Notes: a model not told the origin generated them from the sequence alone. A DNA stretch of 12,687 nucleotides from Candidatus Omnitrophota bacterium (GCA_023818995.1 JAMWDA010000026.1:1-12687), one strand, 5' to 3'. Counted from the stretch's first letter, positions 1-10,409 are shown. Program-made: numbers and translations.

Positions 1-3000
1 GTTTTTCCTTTGCCTCATCTTTTAGAACACCAATTTCAATCTTACGATGAATTCTTGCAAGCAGATGTTTTGCCTGAGAAACGTAAGAGGGTTGGGTTAC
101 AGGAAGTTTTTATGGAAGTTTTTCCTATGGAAAGTCCAGGTGGTAAATACCGTTTAGAATTCTTAAGTTATAGTTTAAGTAGGCCACGTTATAGTGTAGA
201 AGAGTGTAAGAGACGTTCAATTACTTATTCAGTTTCTTTAAGAGTAAGACTTAGATTATGTGAGTCATTAAAGTTTATTAGAGAACAAGAAATATATTTG
301 GGTGAGATACCTCTTATTACCGAGGTAGGTTCATTTATTATAAATGGTGATGAAAGAGTGGTGGTGAGTCAGTTGCAACGTTCACCTGGTATATCTTTTG
401 AGGAAGATATACATCCTATAGGTAAAAGATTGTATTACGCAAGGATTATTCCTTACCGAGGTTATTGGTTAGAGTTTAGAACAGAGATAAACGATACTAT
501 AACAGCTGTTGTTGATAGGAGGAAGAATTTCCCCGCTACCCAAATTCTACGTTTGTTTGGAATAAGCACTAACGAAGAAATTTACAAATTGTTTTCTGAT
601 AAACCCTACCCAGAAATAGTTAATACTGTAAAAAGAGATACTACCTCAGATGAAAACGAAGCATTTTTAGATTTTTATAAGAAAATGCGACCAACCGAAC
701 CGGTTACTCTGGAAGCAGCAAAAGAGGTATTTAGAAGAATGTTTGTGGATAACCGGCGTTACGATTTAGGCCGGGTAGGTAGATATATATTAAATAAGAA
801 ACTAGGAATGGATTTGCCCTTGAGTAAGAGAGTTTTAGATTTGGATACTTGTGTGGAGGCAATAAAGAATTTATTAAAAGTAAAGAATGGAGAAAAAGAG
901 GTAGATGATATTGATCATTTGAGTAACCGAAGAGTAAAATTAGTGGGAGAATTATTGCAACATCAGGTAAGAGTAGCTCTTTTAAAAGTTGAAAGGACAT
1001 TTTTAGAAAGAAGTTCAATTATATCTAATAGCGAAGAGTTTTCTATCCAACATCTTATAAATTCTAGAGCTTTTTCTTCTCAAATTAATGATTTTTTTGG
1101 AAGAAGTCCTCTTTCTCAATTTATGGACCAGACTAATCCTTTAGCAGAAATTACTCATAAACGTAGACTTTCTGCTATGGGACCAGGAGGACTTTCTAGA
1201 GAAAGAGCAGGATTTGAAGTGAGAGATGTGCACCCCTCCCATTATGGTCGTATATGTCCTATAGAAACTCCTGAAGGACCTAACATTGGTCTTTTAACAA
1301 GTTTAACTACCTACGCTAAGATTAATCCTTTGGGATTCTTAGTTACACCTTATCGTCGGGTAGAGAAAGGAGTTGTTTTAGACAAAGTTGATTTTTTAAC
1401 CGCCGATGAGGAAGAAAACCGGGTCATCGCTCAAATCACTTCCAATATTGATGACAATGGAGTGATAAAAGATCCTTTGGTTTACTGTAGATACAAAGGT
1501 AAATTCCCCCGTTTACCAGTAAAGGATATAGAATATATGGATATTGCTCCCCATCAGATAGTTTCTATTTCTACAGCATTAATTCCCTTCTTGGAACATA
1601 ACGATGCTAACCGAGCATTAATGGGATCTAATATGCAGCGTCAAGGTGTACCCTTACTTTTTACAGAAGAACCCATAGTCGCTACTGGTTTGGAAGAGAA
1701 AGTTGCCAGAGATAGTGGTGCGGTAGTTATTGCAAAAGATTCAGGGTACGTAGAGAAGGTTGATAGTTCAAGTATAAAGATAGGTAATATTTTATATAAA
1801 CTTATAAAATTTAATCGTTCTAACGCTGATACCTGTATTAATCAACGGCCATTAGTTAAAAAGGGTGATTATGTTAAAAAAGGAGATATCATTGCTGATG
1901 GTCCAGCAACCAAGTTTGGTGAATTTGCTATAGGGAGGAATGTGCTCGTGGCTTTTTTACCCTGGCGAGGTTATAATTATGAGGATGCTATAATAGTAAG
2001 TGAGAGATTGGTTAAAGATGATATTTTTACTTCCGTTCATATTGAGCGTTTTGAGATAGAAGCAAGAGAAACACGTTTAGGTAACGAAGAGTTAACCAGA
2101 GATATCCCGAATGTAAGTGAGGAGACGTTAAAAAATTTAGATGAAAATGGTATAGTTAGAATTGGTGTAGAGGTTGTTCCTGATGATATCCTTGTAGGTA
2201 GAGTTACACCCAAAAGTGAAAAGGAGCTTTCTCCCGAGGAGAGATTGTTGAGAGCTATTTTTGGAGAAAAGGCAGCAGAAGTTAAGGATACATCTCTTAG
2301 AGTTCCGCCGGGTGTTAATGGGGTAGTTATTCATGTAGATGTTTTCCAGAGAAAAGATAGAGGTAGAAGGTCAAAAAAAGAGAAGACAGAGGAATTAAAA
2401 AAACTTAAAGAGATTGAAAAGTATTATGAGGAAGAGGTAGAAATTACCGAAAGAGAAAAGAAACAGAGATTATCTGCTATCTTAGGTAAGAGTGATGATA
2501 AGATTACCCATAAGGATATAGAGGATAACGAAGATGCTAAGAGAATTTTAGAGATATACGAGGAAAGATTACAAGAGTTAAAGATTAGGAAGGAGTTTGA
2601 GATTGCTAAAATTAGAAAAGGTGATGAGTTGCCCACAGGTGTTCTAAAGAGAGTCGTAATATTTGTGGCAATGAAAAGAAAGGTTTCCGAGGGGGATAAA
2701 CTTTCCGGTAGACATGGAAATAAAGGAGTAGTGGGTAAGTTGCTTCCTGAAGAGGATATGCCCTTTTTGGAAGATGGTACGCCAGTAGATATAATACTTA
2801 ATCCTTTAGGTGTCCCTTCAAGAATGAATGTAGGACAACTTTTGGAGACGCATTTAGGATGGGCAGCAAAAAAATTAGGTATAAGAATTGCTACTCCTGT
2901 TTTTGATAGTGTCAAAGAAGATAAAATAAAAGAATTGCTCAAACAAGCAGGATTGCCAGAAGATGGTAAAGTTACCTTACACGATGGTTATACAGGTGAA

Positions 3001-3381
3001 CCTTTTCATCAGAAGGTTGTTGTAGGTGTTCTTTACGTTATGAAATTGGTTCATATGGTAGAGGATAAGATTCATGCACGGGCTATTGGACCTTACTCTC
3101 TTATTACTCAACAGCCCTTAGGAGGTAAAGCTCAATTTGGTGGGCAGAGATTTGGAGAGATGGAGGTTTGGGCATTGGAAGCGTATGGGTCGGCGTTCAC
3201 CCTTCAAGAGATGTTGACTGTAAAAAGCGATGATGTGAAAGGTAGAACAAGAATATACGAAGCTATCGTACGAGGTGAACACAAATTTACCCCCTCTACT
3301 CCTGAGTCTTTTAATGTTTTGATGAGAGAGTTACAAGGTTTATGTTTGGATGTAAGAACTGATAGAGATTCTTTACAATAA
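1..3381 (+). CDS. rpoB: DNA-directed RNA polymerase subunit beta (5' partial)
   Basis: This is the beta subunit of core RNA polymerase, which forms one side of the active-site cleft. The frame is open to base 1, so the gene begins upstream. Alignment by eye to E. coli RpoB suggests about 20 N-terminal residues are missing, and the TTG at 10 is not the true start. Counting codons from base 1, the rifampicin-pocket region is residues 367-393, with the usual sensitive residues Gln373, Asp376, His386 and Ser391. The active-site lysines are Lys900 and Lys908 in the GDKLSGRHGNKG motif, and the conserved histidine is His1025 (E. coli H1237). A charged coiled-coil insertion (beta-i9/SI2 type) spans about 784-872, while the E. 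coli beta-i4 insertion is absent. The C-terminal switch/clamp region around GGKAQFGGQRFGEMEVWALE is intact. The stop lies 9 bases before rpoC, which implies co-transcription. Confidence 0.98.
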   Translation, partial: VFPLPHLLEHQFQSYDEFLQADVLPEKRKRVGLQEVFMEVFPMESPGGKYRLEFLSYSLSRPRYSVEECKRRSITYSVSLRVRLRLCESLKFIREQEIYLGEIPLITEVGSFIINGDERVVVSQLQRSPGISFEEDIHPIGKRLYYARIIPYRGYWLEFRTEINDTITAVVDRRKNFPATQILRLFGISTNEEIYKLFSDKPYPEIVNTVKRDTTSDENEAFLDFYKKMRPTEPVTLEAAKEVFRRMFVDNRRYDLGRVGRYILNKKLGMDLPLSKRVLDLDTCVEAIKNLLKVKNGEKEVDDIDHLSNRRVKLVGELLQHQVRVALLKVERTFLERSSIISNSEEFSIQHLINSRAFSSQINDFFGRSPLSQFMDQTNPLAEITHKRRLSAMGPGGLSRERAGFEVRDVHPSHYGRICPIETPEGPNIGLLTSLTTYAKINPLGFLVTPYRRVEKGVVLDKVDFLTADEEENRVIAQITSNIDDNGVIKDPLVYCRYKGKFPRLPVKDIEYMDIAPHQIVSISTALIPFLEHNDANRALMGSNMQRQGVPLLFTEEPIVATGLEEKVARDSGAVVIAKDSGYVEKVDSSSIKIGNILYKLIKFNRSNADTCINQRPLVKKGDYVKKGDIIADGPATKFGEFAIGRNVLVAFLPWRGYNYEDAIIVSERLVKDDIFTSVHIERFEIEARETRLGNEELTRDIPNVSEETLKNLDENGIVRIGVEVVPDDILVGRVTPKSEKELSPEERLLRAIFGEKAAEVKDTSLRVPPGVNGVVIHVDVFQRKDRGRRSKKEKTEELKKLKEIEKYYEEEVEITEREKKQRLSAILGKSDDKITHKDIEDNEDAKRILEIYEERLQELKIRKEFEIAKIRKGDELPTGVLKRVVIFVAMKRKVSEGDKLSGRHGNKGVVGKLLPEEDMPFLEDGTPVDIILNPLGVPSRMNVGQLLETHLGWAAKKLGIRIATPVFDSVKEDKIKELLKQAGLPEDGKVTLHDGYTGEPFHQKVVVGVLYVMKLVHMVEDKIHARAIGPYSLITQQPLGGKAQFGGQRFGEMEVWALEAYGSAFTLQEMLTVKSDDVKGRTRIYEAIVRGEHKFTPSTPESFNVLMRELQGLCLDVRTDRDSLQ

Positions 3382-3390
3382 AATATTAAG

Positions 3391-6300
3391 ATGAAAGATG
3401 TTAGTTCATTCGATAGTATATCTATAAAGATTGCTTCTCCTGAGGCAATAAGGTCGTGGTCTTATGGAGAAGTGAAGAAAGCGGAAACTTTAAATTACCG
3501 CACATTGAAACCTGAAAAGGATGGCCTTTTTTGTGAAAGAATATTTGGGCCGGTAAAAGATTGGGAGTGCCATTGTGGTAAACTTAAAGGTATTAAATTC
3601 AAAGGTTCCAAATGCGACCGTTGTGGAGTAGAAATTATTCATTCTTCTAGCCGCCGAGAACGGATGGGACACATAGAATTGGCTACCCCAGTTACGCATA
3701 TTTGGTTTTTTAAAGTTATTCCCTCACGGTTATCAGCAATCTTAGATATGGGCTTACGAGAATTAGAAAAAATTATTTATTACGAACAGTTTGTTGTTTT
3801 GGATCCTGCCGATACACCATTAAAGAACGGTCAACTTTTGACTGAAGAGGAGTATCACCAATATATGAAAGAGTATAAGGGAGATTTTAAAGTTGATATT
3901 GGTGCCTCAGCAATACAGAAGATGTTAAAAGAGGTGGACTTAGAAAAGTTAAGTAAACAGATTAGTAAGGAAATTCAAGATATTAAAACATCCGCATCTG
4001 CTAAAAAGTTAATGAAGCGCCTTAAGATAATTGAGGATTTTAAACGTTCGGGTAATAAGCCTGAATGGATGGTTTTAGAGGTATTACCAGTTATCCCCCC
4101 GGATTTGCGTCCCTTGGTTTCTTTAGAAGGAGGAAGATTTGCCTCTTCCGATCTTAACGATTTCTATAGAAGAGTAATTAACCGAAATAATCGTTTAAAG
4201 AAACTAATTAGCTTAGGGGCTCCCGATGTTATTATTAGAAATGAGAAGAGAATGCTTCAAGAAGCAGTTGACGCTCTTATAGAGAATGGCAGACACGGTA
4301 GAGCGGTTACCGGTCCACAGAATAGACCACTAAAGAGTCTATCCGATATGCTCAAAGGTAAACAGGGTAGATTCCGACAAAATCTTTTAGGTAAACGTGT
4401 AGATTATTCCGGTAGAAGCGTTATAGTAGTTGGTCCGGAATTAAAACTTCATCAGTGCGGATTACCTAAGCAGATGGCACTAGAATTATTTGAACCATTC
4501 ATTATCAAGAAACTTAGAGAAAAGGGGTTTGTCCACACAATTAAAGGTGCACGAAGAATGGTGGAAAGAGCGAGAGTAGAAGTATGGGATATTTTGGAAG
4601 AAGTAATTAAAGGGCACCCTGTTCTTCTTAATCGTGCCCCCACTCTTCATCGTTTGAGTATACAGGCTTTTTATCCTGTTCTGGTTGAAGGTAAAGCAAT
4701 TAAATTGCACCCTTTAGTTTGTACAGCTTTTAATGCTGATTTTGATGGTGACCAGATGGCTGTGCATGTTCCTTTGTCTATAGAAGCACAGTCAGAAGCA
4801 AAAATTATTATGCTTTCTGTAAATAATATTTTTTCTCCCGCTGATGGTAGACCGATAATTACTCCTAGCCAGGATTTAATTTTAGGTTGTCGCTTTCTTA
4901 CAGTTGTTAAGGATAAAGCAAAAGGAGAGGGTTTAGTATTCTCTTCTCCCGAGGAAGTGGTTATTGCCTATAACGATGGAGAGGTAGAACTTCATGCCAA
5001 GATAAAAGTGAGGATAAAAGAAAAAGGAGAAAGTAAACTTATAGATACAACTGTGGGAAGAGTTATATTTAATCAGATTCTTCCCGAAGGGTTTCCTTTC
5101 GTTAACGAGGTTTTAGATAAGAAAAAGATTTCTAATATAGTAAGTGAATGTTATAAGAAATTTGGGCATAACGAGACAATCCATCTCTTAGATAGATTGA
5201 AAGAACTCGGCTTTGAGTATGCTACATTGGGAGGGATAAGTATGGGTGTAAACGATTTGAATATACCATCTAAGAAGTGGGATCTCATTAAAGAGGCTAA
5301 CGAAGAATTGCTTAAAGTAGAAGAGCAGTATAAAAGAGGAATTATTACGGAAAGAGAACGGCATAATAAAATTATTGATATATGGACAAGAATAACCGAT
5401 AGAATATCGGATTTAGTATTTAAGGGGCTGGATAGTTTTAATCCCGTATTTATGATGGCAGATTCCGGTGCACGTGGTTCTAAATTACAGATAAGGCAAC
5501 TCGCCGGTATGCGAGGGCTTATGGCAAAACCATCAGGAGAGATTATTGAGACACCTATAACTTCCAATTTTCGTGAAGGATTAAGTGTATTGGAGTTTTT
5601 TATTTCTACACATGGAGCAAGAAAAGGATTAGCTGATACAGCATTAAAAACTGCTGATGCAGGTTATTTAACAAGAAGATTAGTAGATGTAGCTCAGGAA
5701 GTTATTGTAACTACTGAAGATTGTGGGACAGTTAATGGTATTACTGTTTCAGAGATAGTTGAAGGAGAAGATGTGGTTGTGCCATTAAAAGAAAGAATTA
5801 TAGGTAGAGTAGCCTTAGATAATATTGTTGATATTATAAGTGATGAGATAATAGTTAAGGCTGGTGAAGAGATAGTTGAGGAGAAAGCCGATAAAATTGA
5901 GAAGTTAGGAATTGAGAAGATAAGGATAAGGAGTCCACTTACTTGTGAATTAGAAAGAGGTATTTGTGCCAAATGTTATGGTAGAAACTTAGCTACGGGT
6001 AAGATGGTTGAGATTGGAGAAGCTGTAGGTATAATTGCTGCACAATCTATAGGTGAACCAGGTACGCAACTTACGATGCGCACTTTTCATATTGGAGGAA
6101 CAGCATCAAGAGTTGCCGAGAGATCGTTTGTGCGTGCAAAAGATTCAGGTTTTGTAAAATACCATAATCTTAAAGTATCTCCTAAGGATAAATATTTCGT
6201 AGTATTGAATCGCAATGGTATGATAAGTATTAATGATGATAAAGGCATAGAGATTCAAAGAAACCCTTTACCTCAAGGAGCAATGGTTACCGTAGAGGAT

Positions 6301-7359
6301 GGTAAGAAGGTAGAGAAAGGGGAGATTTTTGTAAGATGGGATCCTTACTCATCACCAATTCTTACTGAGGTAAAAGGTAAGATTAAATACGAAGATATAA
6401 TAGAAGGTATAACTATTCAGGAAGAGATGAATTTAGCTACAGGAAGAAAAGAGAGGGTGGTTATAGAGTTTAAAGGAGATTATCATCCCCAAATTTTAAT
6501 ACTCTCGGAAAATGATGAGGTTTTGGGTATTTATCCTATACCTACAGGGGCACATATAATGGTAGAAGAAGGAAATATCGTAGAAGCAGGGGATATAATT
6601 GCTAAAACACCTCGTTTGGTAGCAAAAACCAGAGATATTACAGGTGGTTTGCCAAGAGTAGCCGAGCTCTTTGAAGCAAGACGTCCGAGGAACTCAGCGA
6701 TTATAAGCGAGATTGATGGATTTGTAGAGTTTAAAGAAGAGAAGGGTGAACGTAAAATTATTGTAAGAAGTTCTACAGGGATGAAGAGAGAGTATACTAT
6801 ACCTTCAGGAGCACATCCCATAGTTTATAAAGGTGATAGTGTAGTAGCTGGTCAGCAACTTACCGAAGGACCAATAATTCTTCAAGATATTTTGCGTGTA
6901 TGTGGAGATAAAATTTTACAGGAGTATTTGGTAAATGAGATTCAGGAAGTATATAGGTTGCAGGGTGTAAGTATAAATGATAAACATATAGAGATAATTA
7001 TTAGAGAAATGTTGAAAAAGGTAAGGATTATAGACCCTGGTGACACTCAATTTTCTCCCGGGGAGACTGTGGATAAGTGGGATTTTAAAAATGAAAATGA
7101 GAAAGTCGTGAAAAATAAAGGTAAGCCAGCAACAGCAGCTCCCCTGCTTTTAGGTATTACCAAAGCATCTTTAAATACTCGTAGTTTTATCTCCGCTGCT
7201 AGTTTCCAGGAAACTACCAGAGTGCTAACAGAGGCAGCTTGTGCTGGGAGGGTAGATGAGTTAAGAGGTTTAAAAGAGAATGTTATAGTTGGGCATCTTA
7301 TTCCTGCGGGAACAGGATTAAAAATATATAGGGATATAGAGATAGATAAACAAGGATAA
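3391..7359 (+). CDS. rpoC: DNA-directed RNA polymerase subunit beta'
   Basis: This is the beta' subunit, which carries the catalytic magnesium site of RNA polymerase. The 1322 residues are complete. The N-terminal zinc ribbon has Cys60, Cys62, Cys75 and Cys78. The catalytic motif NADFDGDQ is at 448-455, with its three aspartates at 450, 452 and 454. The bridge-helix region and its [20 protein letters not shown] segment are intact. The second zinc site is Cys778, Cys852, Cys859 and Cys862. The trigger loop begins near [16 protein letters not shown], with His900 matching E. coli H936. It is interrupted by an insertion domain of about 175 residues (roughly 907-1080) resembling SI3, before [18 protein letters not shown]. 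The start is supported by the N-terminus matching other RpoC proteins up to [10 protein letters not shown]. No clear SD motif precedes it; the 9-base gap to rpoB suggests translational coupling. Confidence 0.98.
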   Translation: MKDVSSFDSISIKIASPEAIRSWSYGEVKKAETLNYRTLKPEKDGLFCERIFGPVKDWECHCGKLKGIKFKGSKCDRCGVEIIHSSSRRERMGHIELATPVTHIWFFKVIPSRLSAILDMGLRELEKIIYYEQFVVLDPADTPLKNGQLLTEEEYHQYMKEYKGDFKVDIGASAIQKMLKEVDLEKLSKQISKEIQDIKTSASAKKLMKRLKIIEDFKRSGNKPEWMVLEVLPVIPPDLRPLVSLEGGRFASSDLNDFYRRVINRNNRLKKLISLGAPDVIIRNEKRMLQEAVDALIENGRHGRAVTGPQNRPLKSLSDMLKGKQGRFRQNLLGKRVDYSGRSVIVVGPELKLHQCGLPKQMALELFEPFIIKKLREKGFVHTIKGARRMVERARVEVWDILEEVIKGHPVLLNRAPTLHRLSIQAFYPVLVEGKAIKLHPLVCTAFNADFDGDQMAVHVPLSIEAQSEAKIIMLSVNNIFSPADGRPIITPSQDLILGCRFLTVVKDKAKGEGLVFSSPEEVVIAYNDGEVELHAKIKVRIKEKGESKLIDTTVGRVIFNQILPEGFPFVNEVLDKKKISNIVSECYKKFGHNETIHLLDRLKELGFEYATLGGISMGVNDLNIPSKKWDLIKEANEELLKVEEQYKRGIITERERHNKIIDIWTRITDRISDLVFKGLDSFNPVFMMADSGARGSKLQIRQLAGMRGLMAKPSGEIIETPITSNFREGLSVLEFFISTHGARKGLADTALKTADAGYLTRRLVDVAQEVIVTTEDCGTVNGITVSEIVEGEDVVVPLKERIIGRVALDNIVDIISDEIIVKAGEEIVEEKADKIEKLGIEKIRIRSPLTCELERGICAKCYGRNLATGKMVEIGEAVGIIAAQSIGEPGTQLTMRTFHIGGTASRVAERSFVRAKDSGFVKYHNLKVSPKDKYFVVLNRNGMISINDDKGIEIQRNPLPQGAMVTVEDGKKVEKGEIFVRWDPYSSPILTEVKGKIKYEDIIEGITIQEEMNLATGRKERVVIEFKGDYHPQILILSENDEVLGIYPIPTGAHIMVEEGNIVEAGDIIAKTPRLVAKTRDITGGLPRVAELFEARRPRNSAIISEIDGFVEFKEEKGERKIIVRSSTGMKREYTIPSGAHPIVYKGDSVVAGQQLTEGPIILQDILRVCGDKILQEYLVNEIQEVYRLQGVSINDKHIEIIIREMLKKVRIIDPGDTQFSPGETVDKWDFKNENEKVVKNKGKPATAAPLLLGITKASLNTRSFISAASFQETTRVLTEAACAGRVDELRGLKENVIVGHLIPAGTGLKIYRDIEIDKQG

Positions 7360-7374
7360 TTATAATTTTAATTT

Positions 7375-7380
7375 AAGGAG
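7375..7380 (+). promoter_or_regulatory. Shine-Dalgarno site of rpsL
   Basis: AAGGAG lies 5 bases before the rpsL ATG, an ideal spacing that fixes the start. A TATAAT hexamer sits just upstream at 7361-7366. It has no recognisable -35 partner at the right distance, so I do not call a promoter. Confidence 0.8.
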
Positions 7381-7385
7381 ATAAA

Positions 7386-7760
7386 ATGCCTACGATATCA
7401 CAGTTATTAAGAAAACCACGTATACCCAAACAGAGAAGGACTAAATCGCCAGCGTTAAAAGGTTCGCCTCAAAAAAGGGGTGTCTGTATTCAAGTAAGAA
7501 CTATGACCCCTAAGAAACCTAATTCAGCATTAAGAAAAGTGGCAAGAGTGAGGTTAACTAATGGTGCTGAAGTTACAGTTTATATACCCGGTGAAGGACA
7601 TAATCTTCAAGAACATTCTATAGTGTTAGTTAGAGGGGGGAGAGTTAAAGATTTACCAGGTGTAAGATACCATATTGTAAGAGGTACATTGGATACGCAA
7701 GGGGTTCAGAATAGAAAACGTTCCCGCTCTAAATATGGAGCTAAAAAACCAAAACAATAA
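7386..7760 (+). CDS. rpsL: 30S ribosomal protein S12
   Basis: S12 sits at the decoding centre of the small subunit and affects tRNA selection and accuracy. The 124-residue length equals that of E. coli S12 and the sequence aligns without gaps. The conserved loops are [12 protein letters not shown] around residues 41-52 and [13 protein letters not shown] around 84-96. Lys43, Lys44 and Lys88, where streptomycin-resistance substitutions occur in other bacteria, are wild type. Asp89, the residue methylthiolated by RimO in E. coli, is present; whether this organism modifies it cannot be seen here. The gene follows rpoC by 26 bases and opens the str group (rpsL-rpsG-fusA-tuf). It has a strong SD at the usual distance. 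Confidence 0.99.
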   Translation: MPTISQLLRKPRIPKQRRTKSPALKGSPQKRGVCIQVRTMTPKKPNSALRKVARVRLTNGAEVTVYIPGEGHNLQEHSIVLVRGGRVKDLPGVRYHIVRGTLDTQGVQNRKRSRSKYGAKKPKQ

Positions 7761-7762
7761 AC

Positions 7763-7773
7763 AGGAAGGTGAT
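7763..7773 (+). promoter_or_regulatory. Shine-Dalgarno site of rpsG
   Basis: AGGAAGGTGAT precedes the rpsG ATG at 7776. Its AAGG core is 6 bases from the ATG. The GGTGAT tail matches the complement of the 16S rRNA 3' end, showing that this organism keeps a standard anti-SD sequence. Confidence 0.75.
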
Positions 7774-7775
7774 AG

Positions 7776-8243
7776 ATGAGAAGAAGAAGAGCGGCGGTAA
7801 GAGAGATAAAACCTGATTCTAAATATAACTCTGAGATTATTGGGCATTTTATAAATATTATAATGTTAAAAGGGAAAAAAAGTATAGCTCAAAAAATAGT
7901 TTATGGTGCATTTGATTACGTCAAAGAGAAACTTAACGATGACCCTTTAAAAATATTTAACACTGCTTTAGAAAATGCTCGTCCGAGATTGATGGTGAGA
8001 CCGCGTAGAATAGGTGGGGCTACATATCAAGTTCCTATAGAAGTTCCTAAAGATAAAGGTTTATCTGTGGCTTTGAGATGGATAAGAGATGTAGCGAGAG
8101 GGAAGAAAGGTAAGAAGATGAGTATTAAATTAGCTGAGGAAATTATAAATGCTTATAAAAATGAAGGGGCAGTTATAAAAAAGAAGGAAGATACTCATAA
8201 AATGGCAGAGTCTAATAGGGCATTTGCTCATTTTAAATGGTAA
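7776..8243 (+). CDS. rpsG: 30S ribosomal protein S7
   Basis: S7 is a primary 16S rRNA-binding protein that organises the 30S head and lines the E site. The 155 residues match the usual bacterial length of about 156. The basic N-terminus ([11 protein letters not shown]) is followed by helices containing the family motifs [20 protein letters not shown] and [14 protein letters not shown]. The C-terminal segment ends with [15 protein letters not shown], typical of S7. It lies 15 bases after rpsL with a good SD and is followed by fusA. In E. coli S7 represses translation of its own operon through the rpsL-rpsG spacer. The spacer here is only 15 bases, too short for that structure, so an identical control is unlikely (inference). 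Confidence 0.99.
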   Translation: MRRRRAAVREIKPDSKYNSEIIGHFINIIMLKGKKSIAQKIVYGAFDYVKEKLNDDPLKIFNTALENARPRLMVRPRRIGGATYQVPIEVPKDKGLSVALRWIRDVARGKKGKKMSIKLAEEIINAYKNEGAVIKKKEDTHKMAESNRAFAHFKW

Positions 8244-8298
8244 TTTATGAGAATTAATTTATTGTTTTTATAGGAAAGTGGTTACGACGCTTTTACTT

Positions 8299-10356
8299 AT
8301 GGAGAAAGAATTGGCTGTGATAAGAAATATTGGGTTTATAGCCCATATTGATGCTGGTAAAACTACCACTACAGAGAGAGTTCTCTTTTATAGTGGCAGG
8401 CTTTATAAGATGGGAGAAGTAGATGAAGGGACTACTACTACTGATTGGATGAAACAAGAAAGAGAAAGAGGAATAACTATAACCAGTGCAGCGACTTATT
8501 GTCAATGGAATGATTACCATATTAATATTATTGATACTCCTGGTCATATAGATTTTACTGTAGAAGTTGAACGTTCTTTAAAAGTTCTTGATGGTGCAGT
8601 AGTAATTTTTTGTGGAGTAGGAGGAGTGGAACCGCAAAGTGAAACCGTTTGGCGACAAGCGGATAAATATAGAGTAGCACGAATAATTTTTGTTAATAAG
8701 ATGGATAGAATAGGTGCAGATTTTTTTGCTGTGATCAATGATATCAGAGGAAAATTAGGAGTAAATGCTTGTGCTATTCATCTACCTATTTATGATAACG
8801 ATGAGTTTATTGGTATAGTTGATTTATTGAAAAACAAAGCTATCTACTATTTAGATGACTTGGGATTGGATTTTGTCTATAAAGATGTTCCCCATAATCT
8901 GAAGGAAATAACTATAAAGTTTCGTGATGAACTTATTGAAAAATTAGCGGAATTGGATGATGAGTTTATGCACAAATTTTTGAATGGTGATGATATCCCT
9001 GAAGAAGATTTTATTAGGATTATTAGAAAGTATGTTATAGAAAATAGGTTTTATCCTATACTATGTGGTTCTTCATTGAAAAACAAAGGCATACAGTTAC
9101 TTTTAGATGCTATATGCCAATTTTTGCCTTCTCCCTTAGATTTAAAAGTAGTGACGGGTGTTAGTATAGATAAAGAGAAGATCGAGCAAAGAGAGATAAG
9201 TTATAAAGCTCCTTTCTGTGCGTTATGTTTTAAAGTTTTTACTGACCCTTTTGTAGGAAAACTTTTTTATACACGTGTATATTCTGGTAAAATAAATACT
9301 TCTTCTTACGTATACAATGTTAACAAGGATGTTCGTGAAAAAATAAGTAAGATTGTAAGGATGCACGCTAATAAGCAAGAGATAATTAATGAAGCAAAAG
9401 CAGGGGATATAGTATGTTTTGTGGGATTAAAAGATACGACTACCGGTGATACTTTATGTGATGAAAGAGCGCCTATGCTTATGGAAACGATAAAATTTCC
9501 TGAACCGGTAGTATCTCTGGCTATAGAACCCAAGACAAAAGCTGACCAGGAGAAACTCTTTCTTGCTTTGAATAAATTAGAAGAAGAGGACCCTTCTTTC
9601 CACGTATCTTATAATTCGGAAACAGGTCAAAATATAATTTCGGGTATGGGACAGTTACATTTAGAGATTATGGTAGATAGGCTTTTTAATGATTTTAAAG
9701 TTGAGGGTAAAGTGGGAAAACCTCAGGTAGCTTATAAGGAAACAATAACTAAGAAGGTAGAAACAGTAGGTAAATTTATTCAACAAACCGGTGGTAGAGG
9801 ACAATACGGTCATGTTATTTTTATTATGGAACCTAATAGGAAGGGAGGGATTATTTTTGAAAATAAAATAAAAGGAGGAGTGATCCCTAAGGAGTTTATT
9901 CCCGCGGTTAAAGAAGGAGTTTTAGAATCGGCAAATTCGGGAATTTTAGGTGGGTATCCTGTGATTGATGTTAAAGTTACTCTAATAGATGGTTCTTATC
10001 ACCAGGTTGATTCCTCAGAATTATCTTTTAAGATTGCTGGTGAAATAGCTTTTAAAGAAGGTTTAAAAAAGGCAGGCTCAATTCTTCTTGAGCCGATAAT
10101 GGATTTAGAGGTAATTACACCTGAAGAGTATTTAAGTCAGGTAATTGCTGATTTAAATACTCGCCGAGCAAAAATAACAGCGATTTCCGAGAAAAAAAAC
10201 ATAAAAATAGTTAAATCAGAAGTGCCCCTAAGAGAAGTTTTTAACTATGCGGATATTTTAAGGAACTTGACACAAGGTAGAGGTTCGTATACAATAGAAC
10301 CTTATTATTACGAGCAAGTTCCTCAGGATATATTAGTAAAGATATTGGGTAGGTGA
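8299..10356 (+). CDS. fusA: Translation elongation factor G
   Basis: EF-G is the GTPase that drives translocation of tRNA and mRNA on the ribosome and works with RRF in recycling. From ATG 8299 it has 685 residues. The P-loop AHIDAGKT is at 15-22 and switch I keeps the normal ERERGITI (54-61). DTPGH is at 79-83 and NKMD at 133-136. G5 reads CGSSLKNKG, with Ser in place of the usual Ala. Domain IV has the QTGGRGQYG signature and the tip loop [10 protein letters not shown] with His568, equivalent to E. coli H583. Domain V ends with [12 protein letters not shown]. An in-frame GTG at 8278 would add seven residues (MVTTLLL). I prefer ATG because its N-terminus fits the family and the AGGA at 8272-8275 is only 2 bases from the GTG. 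The two-copy spdEFG family is possible in principle, but the place in the str group argues for the housekeeping enzyme. Confidence 0.96.
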   Translation: MEKELAVIRNIGFIAHIDAGKTTTTERVLFYSGRLYKMGEVDEGTTTTDWMKQERERGITITSAATYCQWNDYHINIIDTPGHIDFTVEVERSLKVLDGAVVIFCGVGGVEPQSETVWRQADKYRVARIIFVNKMDRIGADFFAVINDIRGKLGVNACAIHLPIYDNDEFIGIVDLLKNKAIYYLDDLGLDFVYKDVPHNLKEITIKFRDELIEKLAELDDEFMHKFLNGDDIPEEDFIRIIRKYVIENRFYPILCGSSLKNKGIQLLLDAICQFLPSPLDLKVVTGVSIDKEKIEQREISYKAPFCALCFKVFTDPFVGKLFYTRVYSGKINTSSYVYNVNKDVREKISKIVRMHANKQEIINEAKAGDIVCFVGLKDTTTGDTLCDERAPMLMETIKFPEPVVSLAIEPKTKADQEKLFLALNKLEEEDPSFHVSYNSETGQNIISGMGQLHLEIMVDRLFNDFKVEGKVGKPQVAYKETITKKVETVGKFIQQTGGRGQYGHVIFIMEPNRKGGIIFENKIKGGVIPKEFIPAVKEGVLESANSGILGGYPVIDVKVTLIDGSYHQVDSSELSFKIAGEIAFKEGLKKAGSILLEPIMDLEVITPEEYLSQVIADLNTRRAKITAISEKKNIKIVKSEVPLREVFNYADILRNLTQGRGSYTIEPYYYEQVPQDILVKILGR

Positions 10357-10393
10357 ATATAAATTAGGTAATAATTAAATTTTAATTAGAATT

Positions 10394-10405
10394 AAAGGGG
10401 AGGTG
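10394..10405 (+). promoter_or_regulatory. Strong Shine-Dalgarno site of tuf
   Basis: AAAGGGGAGGTG contains GGAGGTG, a full match to the anti-SD complement, and ends 4 bases before the tuf ATG. It is the strongest ribosome-binding site in the window, fitting the very high expression expected of EF-Tu. The 53-base fusA-tuf gap also holds an all-AT inverted repeat (10372-10388). I see no convincing promoter hexamer pair in the gap. Confidence 0.85.
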
Positions 10406-10409
10406 TAAA

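Noticed and set aside
10-12. TTG codon as the start of rpoB
   Set aside because: The frame continues upstream to base 1 and family alignment shows that about 20 residues are missing before this point, so the gene is simply cut by the window edge.
2424-2942. Antisense open frame of 172 codons within rpoB, and similar antisense frames inside rpoC, fusA and rpsG
   Set aside because: They lie wholly inside highly conserved genes, show Ser/Leu/Ile-rich composition typical of reverse-strand reading, have no recognisable domains and no ribosome-binding site of note.
7361-7366. TATAAT as a -10 promoter element before rpsL
   Set aside because: No -35-like hexamer lies 16-18 bases upstream, and such hexamers are frequent in AT-rich spacers.
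7776-8243. E. coli-type S7 autoregulatory structure between rpsL and rpsG
   Set aside because: The spacer is only 15 bases and mostly the SD, whereas the E. coli target is a much longer structured spacer.
8247-8273. Nine-codon frame (MRINLLFL plus stop) in the rpsG-fusA gap as a possible leader peptide
   Set aside because: It has no SD, no regulatory codon run and no attenuator hairpin follows it. A frame this short is expected by chance.
10372-10388. Perfect 8-bp inverted repeat with a 1-base centre before tuf (TAATTAAA/TTTAATTA)
   Set aside because: It is entirely A/T in an AT-rich spacer, gives no stable hairpin and matches no operator I recognise. Conservation in relatives would be needed.
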